Origin: Cellulomonas dongxiuzhuiae
Lineage (GTDB): Bacteria; Actinomycetota; Actinomycetes; Actinomycetales; Cellulomonadaceae
Length of the DNA: 64,000 nucleotides
Assembly: GCF_018623035.1 (NCBI RefSeq)
Contig: NZ_CP076023.1
Span: 2,170,001-2,234,000, forward strand
Direction of reading: 5' to 3'
Positions 44,901 through 55,900 of the stretch are shown here, piece by piece (the first letter of the stretch is position 1; each line of letters starts with the position of its first letter). The notes under the pieces were generated by a model. That model saw only the letters and a program-made list of their open reading frames with translations. It was not told the DNA's origin and did not search any database. The position numbers and the translations under genes were made by a program.

Positions 44901-47900
44901 CATCCGCGGGAGTCGTTCTCGTACCACTACGAGCGCGAACCCGAGCACCCGCGTGTGCTGCACGACCTCACCCTGGCGGTCAACGAGTTCGGTGACGTCA
45001 CCCGCTCCGTCCGCATCGCATACGGGCGGGCTCCGGACTCGTCTCTCCCGTCCGCGACCCAAACCATCCAGGCTACCGCCATCGCACTATGCACGGAGAC
45101 GCGGTACACCGCCTGGCCCCTGCCGGGCGCGCCTGCGGGAGAGCACCGCGCGCCCGCACCATGGGACACGTCCACCTGGGAACTCACCGGCCTCAACCTG
45201 CCACCGGGGGCGGTGCTCAGCATCGACGACGCGGCCCTGCTGACCGAGGCCACCGAGATCGCGCCGCACTTACCGGCGCCGGTCGGTGCCATCCGGCGCC
45301 GGCCGGTCTCGCGTGAGCGCACGCGGTACCGGCGCGACGACCTGACCGGACCGTGCCCCGACGGCTTCCAGGACCTCCGGGGACTGGTACACGAGCGTTA
45401 CCGGCTCGCGCTGACGCCCGAGGTCATCTCTGCGTCGTTCTGCCGGCCGTCAGGCGCGGGCGGGGCACCCCTGATCCCGGATCCCGCCACGGTGCTGCCC
45501 GTCGACGCTGCGACCGACGCGGCGGCGGACCGCGGCGGGCACGTCGACCTCGACGGGGACGGCCGGTGGTGGGCTCCGTCCGGCCGCGGGTTCTACGCCC
45601 CGCCGGGCACGGATCCCACCGCCGAGCTCGACACAGCACGACGACACTTCTTCCTGCTGCGCCACCAGCGCAGCCCGTTCCACCTGCCCGGCCGACCGGC
45701 CGAGACGCTCGTCGACCACGACCTCTGTGACCTGCTGCCGGTGCGGACCACTGACGCGGTCGGGAACGTGTCGACCGTGGAGAACGACTACCGCGTGCTC
45801 GCACCTACGGTGCTCACCGACCCGAACGGGAACCGCACGGCGGTCGCTTTCGACGCGCTCGGTCTCGTGGTGGCCACGGCGGTCACGGGCAAGGATGGCA
45901 CCCCCGGCGACACGGTGGATGACGTCGACGCGCTCCTGACGCCTGCCGCCGTCCGGCGTGCGCTCGAGGCGCCGCTGACCGACACCGCCACGCTCCTGGG
46001 CTCGGCCACCACACGGCTGATCTACGACCTCTTCGCATACGGCCGCGCTGCCGTTGCCGCACGTCGAGAGCCGCTGGGCGTGCTCACGATCTCACGGGAG
46101 ACGCACACCGGCGACCTGGTGCCCGGCGCTGTCTCCGGGGCCCTGCACGTGCTGACCTACCACGACGGGCTCGGCAGGGATCTGCAGTCCAAGACCCGTG
46201 CGGAGGGCGGTCCGGTGCCCGAGCGGGACGCAGCAGGACGGATCGCCGTCGTTGCTGGCCGTCCCCGGATGACTACCCAGCCCGCGGAGCCGCGCTGGGT
46301 CGGGAGCGGGTGGACCGAGTACGACGCCAAGGGCGACCCCATTCGCGTGTTCGAGCCGTTCTTCTCGGACACGCACCGGCCGGACTTCGATGTCGCGATC
46401 GGCGTGGCCTCCCGCCAGGTGTACGACCCGCTGCGGCGTCTGGTCGCCGTGCTGCACCCTAACGGCACATACGAAAAGGTCGTTTTCGACGCCTGGCGCC
46501 ATGCCAACTTCGACGTCAACGACACCTGCGCCCCGACCGCCGACGGCCTGCAGACCGGCGACCCGCGGACCGACCCGGACGTCGCACCGTTGGCCGCAGT
46601 CTTCCTCGGAGAACTGGATCCTGCGTGGACGACGTGGTACGCACGGCGCCGCAACGGTGCCCTCGGCCAGGCCGAACGGATCGCCGCGGAACAGGCCGCC
46701 GCGCATGCCGGGACGCCGACGACGACCTACCTGGACCCCCTGGGTCGGACGGTCCTGAGTCGCGCCTCTCTCGGGCTCGATCCCCAGGGCGAGCCGGTCC
46801 TCCTGGACACCCGGACAGACCTGGACGTGCAGGGCAACGCCCGCGCGGTCGTCGATGCCCTGGGGCGCACCGCTGCCCGCTACTCCTACGACCTCCTGGG
46901 CAACCGCCTCCGGGTGGAGACCATGGACGCCGGGACACGCTGGTCACTTACTGACGTGACCGGCCAGGAGATCCGGCTATGGGACTCGCGGGGACACGTG
47001 ACCCGGTCGAGCTACGACGTCGCGCGGCGACGGCGCGCCGTTGCCGTGCGTGGCACGGATGCCGCGCAGTCCGACCCACGCACGCTGGCGGCGGAGGTCG
47101 TGGTCGCCGCCACGGAGTACGGCGAGGACGCTCCCGACCCGGCCGGCCGCAACTTGCGTGGTCGGGTGCACCGGGAGCGCGACGGAGCCGGCCGGGTCAC
47201 CGTGGAGTACGACGGAAAGGGGAATGTGGTGCTCACCACCCGGGAGGTCACCACCGACCATCGCGCCCTGACTGACTGGGCAGGGACTCCGGCCGTTGGG
47301 GCCGGTGCGGTCGCCGGCACCCGCTACGACGCGCTCAACCGCCCCGTGCAGCTGACCGGCCCGTCCCTGCCGGGTGCACCGGTGCCGGTGGTGCAGCCGG
47401 TGCACGGCGTGGGCAACCTCCTCAGCCGGGTCGACGTGTGGCTCGCGCGGCCGACACGACCGAGCGGCGTGCTCGACCCGCGGATCGAACCACCCTCGGG
47501 CGCCGGGATCACCCGTCTGGAGCACGATGCCCGGGGCCGGCGGATGCGCGTCGTGCACGGCAACGGCGTGGTGTCCAACTACGTGTATGACCCCGACACG
47601 TTCCGTCTCGCCGCCGTGTACACGCGCAGGGGGCCGGCCTTCGCCGAGGACTGCGGGGGGGATCCGCCGCCACCACTGACGGCCGCGCCCGAGGTTCGCC
47701 CAACCGGTGTGCCCTGCGGTGTACAGAACCTGCGCTTCACCTACGACCCGGTCGGCAACGTGATCCGCGTCACGGACGACGCGCAGCAGCGCGTGTTCTT
47801 CCGCAACGCCGTGGTGGAGGCGACCGCCGACCACGTCTACGACGCGGTCTACCGCCTCGTGCAGGCCACCGGCAGGGAGCACGTCGGTCAGGCCGGCGGC

Positions 47901-49883
47901 ACCCCGACATCCCACTCGTTCGCGGACGCGCACCGCACCGGACGTCCCCACCCGCAGGACGGCGGCGCGATGAGCCGGTACTGCGAGACCTACGAGTACG
48001 ACGCGGTCGGTAACCTGGTGACCCTGCGGCACGCGGTCGCCTGCCCGGGCGCCGAGACGTGGTCGCGCTCCTTCCGGTATGAGGAGACGAGCCTGCTGGA
48101 GAGCGGTGCCGACGGCACGGCCCGACGCTCCGGCAACCGGCTGACCGCCTCGACCGTCGGCGGCAGCATCGAGGTCTACAGCGCCGCCGGGACGGGGTAC
48201 GACGGGCACGGCAACCAGCGCACGATGTCGCACCTGCAGGAGCTGGAGTGGGACCACGCGGACCGGTTGCGGGTCACCCGTCGACAGGCAGTCGGCCCCG
48301 GGGACGCCAGCGGGGTCGAGCGGCAGGCCGAACGGACCTTTTACGTGGACGATCGCGCGGGGCGGCGCGTGCGCAAGGTCACAGAGCTGCCCGGCGGCGC
48401 GATCAAGGACGAACGCGTCTACCTCGGCGGGGTCGAGGTCTACCGGGTGCACGCGGGCGCCGATGCCGGACTAGTCCGCGAGACGCTGCACGTGATGGAC
48501 GACCAGCAACGGATCCTCCTCGTTGAGACGAGGACGGACACCGCCGGTGCGGAGCCGGTGGTCCGGTACCAGCACGGGAACCTGCTCGGCTCGGCGGTGC
48601 TGGAGCTGGACGAGTCCGGCGAGATCGTCTCTTACGAGGAGTACACGCCCTACGGGAGCACGACGTACCAGGCCGTGCGAGCGGACGTGCAGGCGAGCCC
48701 CAAACGCTACCGGTACTCCGCCCGGGAGCGGGACGAGGAGAGCGGGCTGTACTACCACGGCGCGCGCTACTACGCGCCGTGGCTCGCGCGGTGGACCGCG
48801 GCCGATCCGTTGCTCCTCCGGGACTCCCCCAACGTGTACCTGTACGCGCTGGCGAACCCCGTGATCGCGAAGGACCCCAGTGGTGGGCCGGTCTGGCTCA
48901 TCCCGGTGGTGATCTACCTCGGCTGGCGGGCATTGGAGTCTGCGGCCGAGACGGGTGTCGAGGCCGGGATCGCCAAGGCGACCGGAGAGGAGGACTTCAG
49001 CCCGCTAGGGAGCTTTGCCAAGAACATGGCGGTGAACTCCGTCGTGGGCCTCGTCCCGGGCGCGGTCGAGGCCAAGGTCGCCACGAAGGTGGCTATCTAC
49101 GGCACCAAGCTCGCAGTCCGCACCGCGGGCGACGCCACGTACGACACGCTGCGCGGCAAGGGTGACTTCGGCGAGAACCTCCTCAAGAGCGGCGCGGGCA
49201 ACATCGTGGGCGACGGCATCGGCGCCCTCGCCAAGAAGGGAGCCGGGAAGATGTTCTCCAAGGCGGTCGACAAGGTCGGAGACCCCGTCGCCGGCACGTC
49301 CGTTGCCAAGGGGACACAGCAGGCGGCAAACGCGGCCGGCACGACCGTCCAGAGCCCGGTGACCATGGACTCTCTATTCGCAGCGGCTGACGGCGCTGTC
49401 CGCGCCGCGCGGCAGAACGCGGCCCCGGCCGTCGCGGCCGCGACGCTCGGCCGAGTCGGGACGGTGAACACCCGCGCGGGCTTCCGCCAGGCGGTGATCG
49501 ACCTCATCGCCGCGGACCCCCAGCACCCGCTGAAGTTCCTGCTGAACCCCGCGGGCAGGCTGCGAAACACGACGGCCGCCGGGGTGACGCAGGATGTGCT
49601 CTTCGACAACCCCGAGATGATCGAGGCGGGGCACGTGCTGAGCTCGAAGGCGTTGACCGGAGCCTTGCAGGGCACGGACAAGTTCGCGGTCATGTCCGGG
49701 TTCTGGAACCGGTTCATCAGCGGCACGATCGAGCACCCATCCAAGGGCGGCACCCACATGGCGGTGGACGAGGTGATCGACATCGGTGGCATCCCGGTGC
49801 ACTTGCAGACCGCGGCTGAGTGGATCCAGCGTGGCCTGCTCGACTCGGACCTCGTGGCAAAGGCCCGGCGGGTCGTCTACTGA
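41913..49883 (+). CDS. Tc toxin TcB-TcC fusion (SpvB/RHS cocoon with C-terminal toxin domain)
   Basis: A 2,656-residue protein. Residues ~25-125 are the SpvB/TcB N-terminus (RGGAIRGMGEKFAANPATGT, PQITLSYDSGGGNGPFGLGW, DESDVF-like AAESDVFTLARSEDLVP). FG-GAP/VCBS blades follow at ~465-715 (DLDGDGIPGVL, DLTGDGYADVLL, DLTGDGLGDLV, DLDGTGASDIV), then TcdB mid regions (GAETEITYVPSTDF, GLYEDREFRGFGRVDQFDS). RHS repeats run from ~1270 to the RHS core (RYRYSARERDEESGLYYHGA; NVYLYALANPVIAKDPSGG, ~2266-2324), where TcC proteins cut themselves. The last ~332 residues are the separate variable toxin domain. In known complexes TcB and TcC form a hollow cocoon on TcA; here they are one chain. ATG 41913 follows AAGGGGGG. 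No signal peptide. Confidence 0.92.
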   Translation: MNRGHPVGTPTPDTQAGVSPPPQSLSLPRGGAIRGMGEKFAANPATGTGSLTLPLPLSPGRGGGQPQITLSYDSGGGNGPFGLGWSLDVPAVTRKTDKGLPTYDDAAESDVFTLARSEDLVPAYRLRPDRTVKRDASGRAVRDVEERGGYRVARYRSRTERTFSRVERWTNITDAADVFWRVVSRDNVASVFGRDTGSRITDPADPARIFSWLLSETSDDRGNVVEYIYRGEDGSGVDLSDSYESAERLAQCTANRYLKEIRYGNVVSRLHPDPPSDAAGRWHYRVVLDYGEGHLEHLSADPGRPENEQLSRLRASPTAGTQAPMRPDPFSSYRAGFELRTYRRCKAVLMFHAEMPGTDGLPFLVRALELGYDDAPAGLTTRELLTHPGSTPFASVLTSVTEHGVVRPSDPVVAGPDASTWTTYVRQSLPPVRMRYARPPVQREVHRLPPESEHPRPFGSSGATTWVDLDGDGIPGVLCDKAGALWYQRNEGGGRLAAPTLQSTRPAGGLEGGRQLLDLGADGHLDLVDLEGPTPGFHERTTDGSWAPHRAFASLPVLDWTQATLDFADLTGDGYADVLLTDPDREVWFPSLAEDGFGPARRVMRAQPSGAEPFAIEPSNDAALRVVDLTGDGLGDLVRVRDGEICYWPNLGHGRFGRKVVMGNPPHLGADEPFDPARVLFADLDGTGASDIVLLRRGGAELWFNRSGNSWSDPVPLGGFAVPDGVSSVVVADLLGRGSPCVVRSSSLPADAGAPVTYVDVFGGRKPYLLVGVANGRGAETEITYVPSTDFALRDRAEGSPWLTRLPFPVHVVERVETADRISGSRFITRYEYAHGLYEDREFRGFGRVDQFDSAERDAGDGSPPADGVVATSPPPVLTRTWFHTGAYLDRDRISTLYAGTVLEPGEYYREPGLTGAAVLERLLDDTPLPPGLNVWDESEACRALRGAMLRQEVFALDGTDGAGFPFGHPYLVVEQNFTLRREQPRENNRHAVFFAHPRESFSYHYEREPEHPRVLHDLTLAVNEFGDVTRSVRIAYGRAPDSSLPSATQTIQATAIALCTETRYTAWPLPGAPAGEHRAPAPWDTSTWELTGLNLPPGAVLSIDDAALLTEATEIAPHLPAPVGAIRRRPVSRERTRYRRDDLTGPCPDGFQDLRGLVHERYRLALTPEVISASFCRPSGAGGAPLIPDPATVLPVDAATDAAADRGGHVDLDGDGRWWAPSGRGFYAPPGTDPTAELDTARRHFFLLRHQRSPFHLPGRPAETLVDHDLCDLLPVRTTDAVGNVSTVENDYRVLAPTVLTDPNGNRTAVAFDALGLVVATAVTGKDGTPGDTVDDVDALLTPAAVRRALEAPLTDTATLLGSATTRLIYDLFAYGRAAVAARREPLGVLTISRETHTGDLVPGAVSGALHVLTYHDGLGRDLQSKTRAEGGPVPERDAAGRIAVVAGRPRMTTQPAEPRWVGSGWTEYDAKGDPIRVFEPFFSDTHRPDFDVAIGVASRQVYDPLRRLVAVLHPNGTYEKVVFDAWRHANFDVNDTCAPTADGLQTGDPRTDPDVAPLAAVFLGELDPAWTTWYARRRNGALGQAERIAAEQAAAHAGTPTTTYLDPLGRTVLSRASLGLDPQGEPVLLDTRTDLDVQGNARAVVDALGRTAARYSYDLLGNRLRVETMDAGTRWSLTDVTGQEIRLWDSRGHVTRSSYDVARRRRAVAVRGTDAAQSDPRTLAAEVVVAATEYGEDAPDPAGRNLRGRVHRERDGAGRVTVEYDGKGNVVLTTREVTTDHRALTDWAGTPAVGAGAVAGTRYDALNRPVQLTGPSLPGAPVPVVQPVHGVGNLLSRVDVWLARPTRPSGVLDPRIEPPSGAGITRLEHDARGRRMRVVHGNGVVSNYVYDPDTFRLAAVYTRRGPAFAEDCGGDPPPPLTAAPEVRPTGVPCGVQNLRFTYDPVGNVIRVTDDAQQRVFFRNAVVEATADHVYDAVYRLVQATGREHVGQAGGTPTSHSFADAHRTGRPHPQDGGAMSRYCETYEYDAVGNLVTLRHAVACPGAETWSRSFRYEETSLLESGADGTARRSGNRLTASTVGGSIEVYSAAGTGYDGHGNQRTMSHLQELEWDHADRLRVTRRQAVGPGDASGVERQAERTFYVDDRAGRRVRKVTELPGGAIKDERVYLGGVEVYRVHAGADAGLVRETLHVMDDQQRILLVETRTDTAGAEPVVRYQHGNLLGSAVLELDESGEIVSYEEYTPYGSTTYQAVRADVQASPKRYRYSARERDEESGLYYHGARYYAPWLARWTAADPLLLRDSPNVYLYALANPVIAKDPSGGPVWLIPVVIYLGWRALESAAETGVEAGIAKATGEEDFSPLGSFAKNMAVNSVVGLVPGAVEAKVATKVAIYGTKLAVRTAGDATYDTLRGKGDFGENLLKSGAGNIVGDGIGALAKKGAGKMFSKAVDKVGDPVAGTSVAKGTQQAANAAGTTVQSPVTMDSLFAAADGAVRAARQNAAPAVAAATLGRVGTVNTRAGFRQAVIDLIAADPQHPLKFLLNPAGRLRNTTAAGVTQDVLFDNPEMIEAGHVLSSKALTGALQGTDKFAVMSGFWNRFISGTIEHPSKGGTHMAVDEVIDIGGIPVHLQTAAEWIQRGLLDSDLVAKARRVVY

Positions 49884-49931
49884 CCGACCGTACGTGCGCG
49901 AAACCGACCGACCGCACCAGGAGGTGCACCG

Positions 49932-52900
49932 ATGAGCGACGAGACGACGGGGACCGGCGAGACCGAAGATCGTGTGCTCTACACGGTCACGGGACACGTG
50001 CTGCGGCCGGGCGGGGACGGCGGGCCGGCAGCCCCTGTCGCGGGCGTCCGGGTGCGCGCTTTCGACCAGGACCTCGCCGAGGCGCGACCGCTCGGTGAGG
50101 CCGTCACGGGCGCCCAGGGCCGGTACACGATCACGTTCGCCGGGCGGTACAGCTCGTCGCGACCCTCTTCGCCGGGACCCGACCCGGTGGCGCTTCTGCG
50201 GCCCGGCCGGCCGGCGGAGCGCGCCAAGGACGGCCCGGACCTGTGGGTCGCCGTCTTGGGCCCCGACGACGGCGACTTGCTGGCCCGCTCACCCGTGCTG
50301 ACCGACTCGGGGCCACACATCGAGCAGGACCTCCTCCTGGAGGACCCCTCCGCAGACGGCTCGGAGCTGGACCGGCTGACCCGGTTCCTCGCGCCACGCC
50401 TCGGGGGGATGTCGCTGCAGGCGCTGGACGACGATCAGGTCGCCGCAGTGGCTCAGGACCCGCGTCTGGCTGCGCCGGAGGTCATGGCCGCGGCAAGGGC
50501 CGCCCGGCTGACCGACCGTGCAATGGAGCTGGCGGCCCGGCACGGCATCGAGGTCGGCGATGAGGCGGCGCAGCTCTTCGCCGGCCTGTACGCGGCGAGC
50601 CGGGTCGAGGCGGTGCCGGCCGCGGTCGACCCGCTCGCGCGGGACGACCAGTGGTGGGCAATGACGTGGGCTGTGGCGGTCCGAGACGGGCGGGTCGCCG
50701 TTCCCGCCGGCGGACAGGACGGCGTGCTGGGCCTGCTCGGTCGGCTGCGCCGCGCCCAGCGCCTCGAGCCCGCGCCACCGGGTACGGCGGCGAGCCTCGG
50801 AGACCTCCTCACCACGCTTCCCGGCGGGCTCGACGACACCGGTCGGGCGACCGTCGCCGCCGAGCTGGACGCCGACCCGGGAGACCTGGGCGGGCTGCGA
50901 GCAAGACTGCTCGACGCCCACGGCTGGACGGCTGGCACCGTGAACTCCGTGCTGCGGGCCGTGGGTCTGGGCGAGATCACCGGCGGTCACGCCCCTCTCG
51001 TCGCAGCGCTCGGGCGGCCGGACCCCGACGACGCCGCCGCGGCTTTGGCGGACCTGGCACCTCTGGGCAGGTCGCAGTGGGCCGAGCTGGTGGCGGCCCA
51101 CGGCGTCCCGGTCCACCTGGACCTGCCGGGCGACGGAGTGGGTCCCTACGTGGACCGGCTGCTGCACGACGTCGAGCAGCGGATGCCGTCGGCGTACCTG
51201 CGGGCCCGGGTGGAGGACGGCCGGATCCCCGTGGCGGAGCCCGCCCAGGTGGCGCGATTCCTGGCTAACGCGCAGACGTTCCGCCTCGGCGACCAGCCAG
51301 TCCTCGGGCGGTTCGCGGCCGCCGTGGACGGCGACCTTGCCGGCATCGCGGCCGAGGCCGTTCCCACGGTCCAGGCCGAGCTCCTGCGGATCGAACGGCT
51401 TGCCCGGGTCAGCCCGTCGCTCGAGGTCGCCGAGCGGCTGCTGGCCGGCGGATGGAGCTCCGCGCTGCAGATCGCCTCGGTCGACCGCCGTCGGTTCATT
51501 GAGGAGGTCGGCGACGGCATCCCCGGCGGCGCGGAGGTTGCCTCCGCCGTGCACGAGCGCGCGGCCGCGGCCAGCGCCACGGCGTCGGCCCTGTTGCTGT
51601 CACAGGCACCGGGGCTGGACCGGACGCCGCTCCTGCCGGTGCTTCCGATGCAGACCGACGTGGCGCCCGTACCGGATGCGGACCCGGCGGCCGCCACCCT
51701 TCGCTCCGCACTGGCGGCCGGCGGCCAGACCGCCACGCTGGAGCTGCTCTTCGGCTCGCCGGACACCTGCGGGTGCGCAGGATGCGCGTCGATGTACAGC
51801 CCCGCCGCGTATCTCGCCGAGCTGCTGCAGATGCTCGACGGCGGCCAGCACAACACGGCCGGCGCGAGCCCGCTGGACGTCTTGCTGGCCCGTCGCCCGG
51901 ACCTCGCCGAGCTCGAGCTCTCGTGCTCCAACACCGAGACGGTCCTGCCGCTCGTCGACATCGTGCTCGAGCTGCTCGAGTCGTCACTCGCGGGCGACTC
52001 CTTCTGGAACACCCTCGCCCGCGGCACGCGGACGGCCGACGGCACCATCGACGACTGGGGGTTCGACGCGGACCTGGACGCCGGGAACCTCCCGCAACAG
52101 CTGCGCGACGACCTGGCGGATCTCGGGATTGACGTGGGCGCCTCGGCGGACGTCACGACGATGCCCGTCGAGACCGGCAGGCGCTGGCGCGTTGCCGGCA
52201 ACGGCTGGCGCCTTCACCTTCGCGGTGGTGCCAACCCTGCCCGGCTTCGGCTGACCTTGTACCCACAGTCGATCCCCGCGGCCGCCGGCGACGCAATCCC
52301 GCGGCAGTACGTCCAGTGGGCCTACGAGCCCCTGCGGTACGCCCGTTTCCCGTGGGCCCTGCCGTTCGACCTCGCCGAGGCCGAACGCGACGCCTGGCTC
52401 GAGCGCCTGCGGGTCAGCAGTCGGCAGGTGACCGACGCCTACGCCGGCAGCGACCGGTGCATCCGCGTGGACGCCGCATGTGCGGTGCTCGGCATCGGCC
52501 AGGGCGAGCGCCGGCTGCTCCTGGAGGCCCCGTCGGACCCCTGGATCGACTGGGGGTTGGATGTCGAGTCCACCATCGACGAAAACGGATACCAGCGCCT
52601 GTGGCTGGACGAGCTGCGGCGGGTCCGCACGCTGCGGGATCGCACCGGCCTTGATCACCGCGAGCTGCTCGACCTGCTCGACAGCCGGTTCGTGCAGGCG
52701 TCGCCCGGCCTCGCCGCACCCATGGTCCTGACCGGCGACGAGTGCGACACCACGCGGATGTTTGTAGGCGACGGGTTTCCCGGCGGTCGGCTGACGGCGT
52801 CCGTCGCACGTCGCATCCTGCTCTTCGTGCGGCTCGCCCGCCGGCTCGACTGGACGTTTCGCGAGCTCGACTGCGCGATCCGTGGCCTGGGTCGGGTCAC

Positions 52901-55900
52901 GGAGCCGGACCTGCCTGTGCCGCCAGGGAACCTCTCGTTCGAGCACTTCACCGAGGCCTTCGTGGTGCAGCTCGCGGGCGTGCAGCGTCTACGGGAGGCC
53001 ACGTCGCTGCCGGTCGAGACCGTGCTGAACCTGTTCCGCGACGAACTGGACACCCAGCGATACTGGGACCACACGGTGTCGCCGCCGCGGCTCGCCCCCT
53101 CCTTCTACGAACGATTGCTCAACGAGCCGGCCGTGACGCGACCCCGGGCGCCCGGGCTCGAGCTCAACGCGACCCGGGACGGGCTCAAGGCGGTGCCACC
53201 GGGCACCGGTCTGCCGCTGCTGCGCCTGAGCGACTACGCCGACGAACTGGCGGCGTCCCTGTCGTGCCGACGCTCCGACGTCGTCGCGGTGCTGCCGCCC
53301 ACAACGACGTCCGTCCCGCAGGTGTTGCTGGGTGCAGCCAGCGGACCGGCGACTGTCGACGGGGCCTGGGTCGAGCTGCCCGGGTCGGGCGCGCGGGTCG
53401 ACTGGGTGGTCGGTCGGCCGACGGACGCCACCACGCAGGTACGCGTGACGGTCCAGCAGCAGCTCCCCAGCGGCGCTGCGGCCGACGTCAGCACGACCAT
53501 GGTGGCCCGCGGAAGCCAGGACTGGCGCCGGGTACGCGTCGTCCTGACCGGCGGCGAGCGGCGGGTGCGCGTCCGGGCCGAACGCGTCGCCGGAGCCGGC
53601 TCGGTGTGGTTCACCGCCCAGGTGACCACGGGTAGCGGCCTGGTCGAGGACGTGCTCGACCTCGGAGCCCTCAGCGCCCTGAGCGCCCACCTGTTGCTCG
53701 CTCGCGGACTGCGGATCCCGGTAACGGACTACGTGACCCTCGTGACGATGAGCGGCATCGGACCGCTGGGTAGGCCGGCGCGGGCGCTGGAGCTGCTGGA
53801 CGCCCACCGCCGGACCCGGCAGGCCGGGCTGACGGTCGCGGAGCTCGACGTGTTGCTCCGGCACCGGTACCGGTCCGCCGAGGAGGAGGAGCAGGCCGAC
53901 CGGGAGCTGTCCGCGCTGCTCGGCACGATCCGGGAGAGCCTGCGCGTCGAGGAGGCGTCGCTGACGGGCACCACCGAGACCGCCGTATCGCTGACGGGGC
54001 AGCTGCTGCTGGAGCTTGGATGGCCGGAACGGCTGGTAGACCTGGTGCTGAGCGCCGAGGTCCTGGATCGGACCTTCCCGGCGATGCACGCCGTCCGCCT
54101 CCCCACCCTGCCAGGGCAGCTTCTCGGGGTGCTGCCCGCCGGGCTGCGCTACTCGGGTGCTACCGGCCAGTTGGAGGTCTCCGCACCACCGCGACAGGCG
54201 GCCGTGCGCATGGCGGCCGCCGCGGCGACGCTACGGGCGTCCGCGGAGTACGCGGCCGCGACCGCGGAGCAGCGGACCGCGCTCGACGTGGCACTCGACG
54301 ACCTCACCGCACGGACCGCCGCGACCTCGCAGGAGGTCGCCGCGGCGCTGGCGCCGCTCGCCCGCATGGCCGGAAGCATCCTCCCCCCCGTGCACACGGC
54401 CGGGCTGCGCGCGGACACTCTGCCGGGTGCCGCCATGCCCACGATCCCACCGCAGTGGCGCGGCAGCTTCTGGTGGGACCCGGTGACCCAGAGCTTGTGC
54501 TGGATCGGGCCGATGTCCGCGGGATGGCGCGACGAGCTCGCGGAGCTGGGCGGCACCCCCGCCGGCAGCGCGTACCGGGCGGCCGTGGTCGCGCTGTTCC
54601 AAGCCGCCGACGCCTACCAGCCGACGGCCACGAACTTGCTCGTCGCGGCGCCCGGTGCGTCCCCGGTGCCCGGGGTACCGACGCCGGAACGGCTGCTCGG
54701 CGAGCTGCCCGCCGCAGCCGACCGGTGCCTGGCGCTGCTCACCCGGGTGGTCCCGGCCGTCCGGGAGCGACGGGCCGAGGCGGTCGTCCGCGGCGTGCTC
54801 GGCGAGGCGTTCGGCGTCGACGAGGACCAGGCCGCGGTCCTCCTGGAACGGTTCCGGCACACCGAGGACGCCGTCACCCGCCCTCTGGTCGCGCGCGACG
54901 CGGAGCAGAGCTGGCTTCTCGCCCGGGACTTCCTCGGCGCCGATCCGGCCGTGTCGGTGGGCCAGGCGGCTTTCCCCGCCCAGCTTCACGCCCTGGGCCG
55001 GCTGGCAAAGCTCGCGATGGTCGCGGCACGGACAGAGCTGACGGCCCCTGCCACGGCGTGGCTGTTCGGCGGCTGGTGGCCGGCCGCCGGGTTGTTCGAC
55101 CTCACGGCGCTGCCGCAGCGGCCCGTCGACGGTCCGGCGCCGGCGTGGTCCACCTGGACAGCCCTGACGACCGTGCTCACCGATGGGGAGCGTGCGCCGG
55201 ACCGGACCGAGCTCGAGGCGATCCGCACGGCACTGTCCGCGGTCTCGAACCCGGCCACTCGGGCCGCCACGCTGGCCGCCGTCTTGGGCATCTCCGACGA
55301 CGATGTCGTGCGGCTGACCAGCGACCTGACAGTGGACCTTGGCACCGGCGGGTGGACTCCTCCGGGAATGCTCCACCCCGAGCTGGTGTCCCGGCTGCTC
55401 ACCTGCGCCGAGCTGCTCCGACGCACGGGCGCCGACGCCGGCACACTGGACGCCTGGCGGCGCCCCGCCACAACGGTCGGCGCGACCCGGGCCCGTCAAC
55501 TTGCCCGAGCGGCGCTGAGCGAGCAGGGCTGGGCGGCGGCATCTCCGCCGGTGCTCGATGGTCTCCGCCTGCGTCGACGGGACGCCCTGGTGGCCTTCTG
55601 GCTGCGGGACGGGCGCCGCGACGCCGAGGACCTGTACGGGGACCTGCTGGTGGACCCGCTGACCAGTGCCTGCGCGATGACGTCCCGGGTCCGACACGCC
55701 ATCGGCAGCGTCCAGCTGTTCGTGCACCGGATCGTGCTCGGCCTGGAGCCGGAGGTGCGGACGGACGCTGTCGACCGGGGACGCTGGGACGTCCTGCGCA
55801 GCTACCGCGTCTGGGAGGCCAACCGCAAGATCCTGCTGTACCCGGAGAACTGGATCGAGCCCGAGCTGCGCACCGACCAGACACCGCCGTTCCGCGCCCT

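Noticed and set aside
49884..49931. Immunity gene for the TcC-type toxin domain
   Set aside because: Only 48 nt separate the two Tc genes, and Tc toxins are not known to need a dedicated immunity gene because the payload is enclosed in the cocoon.
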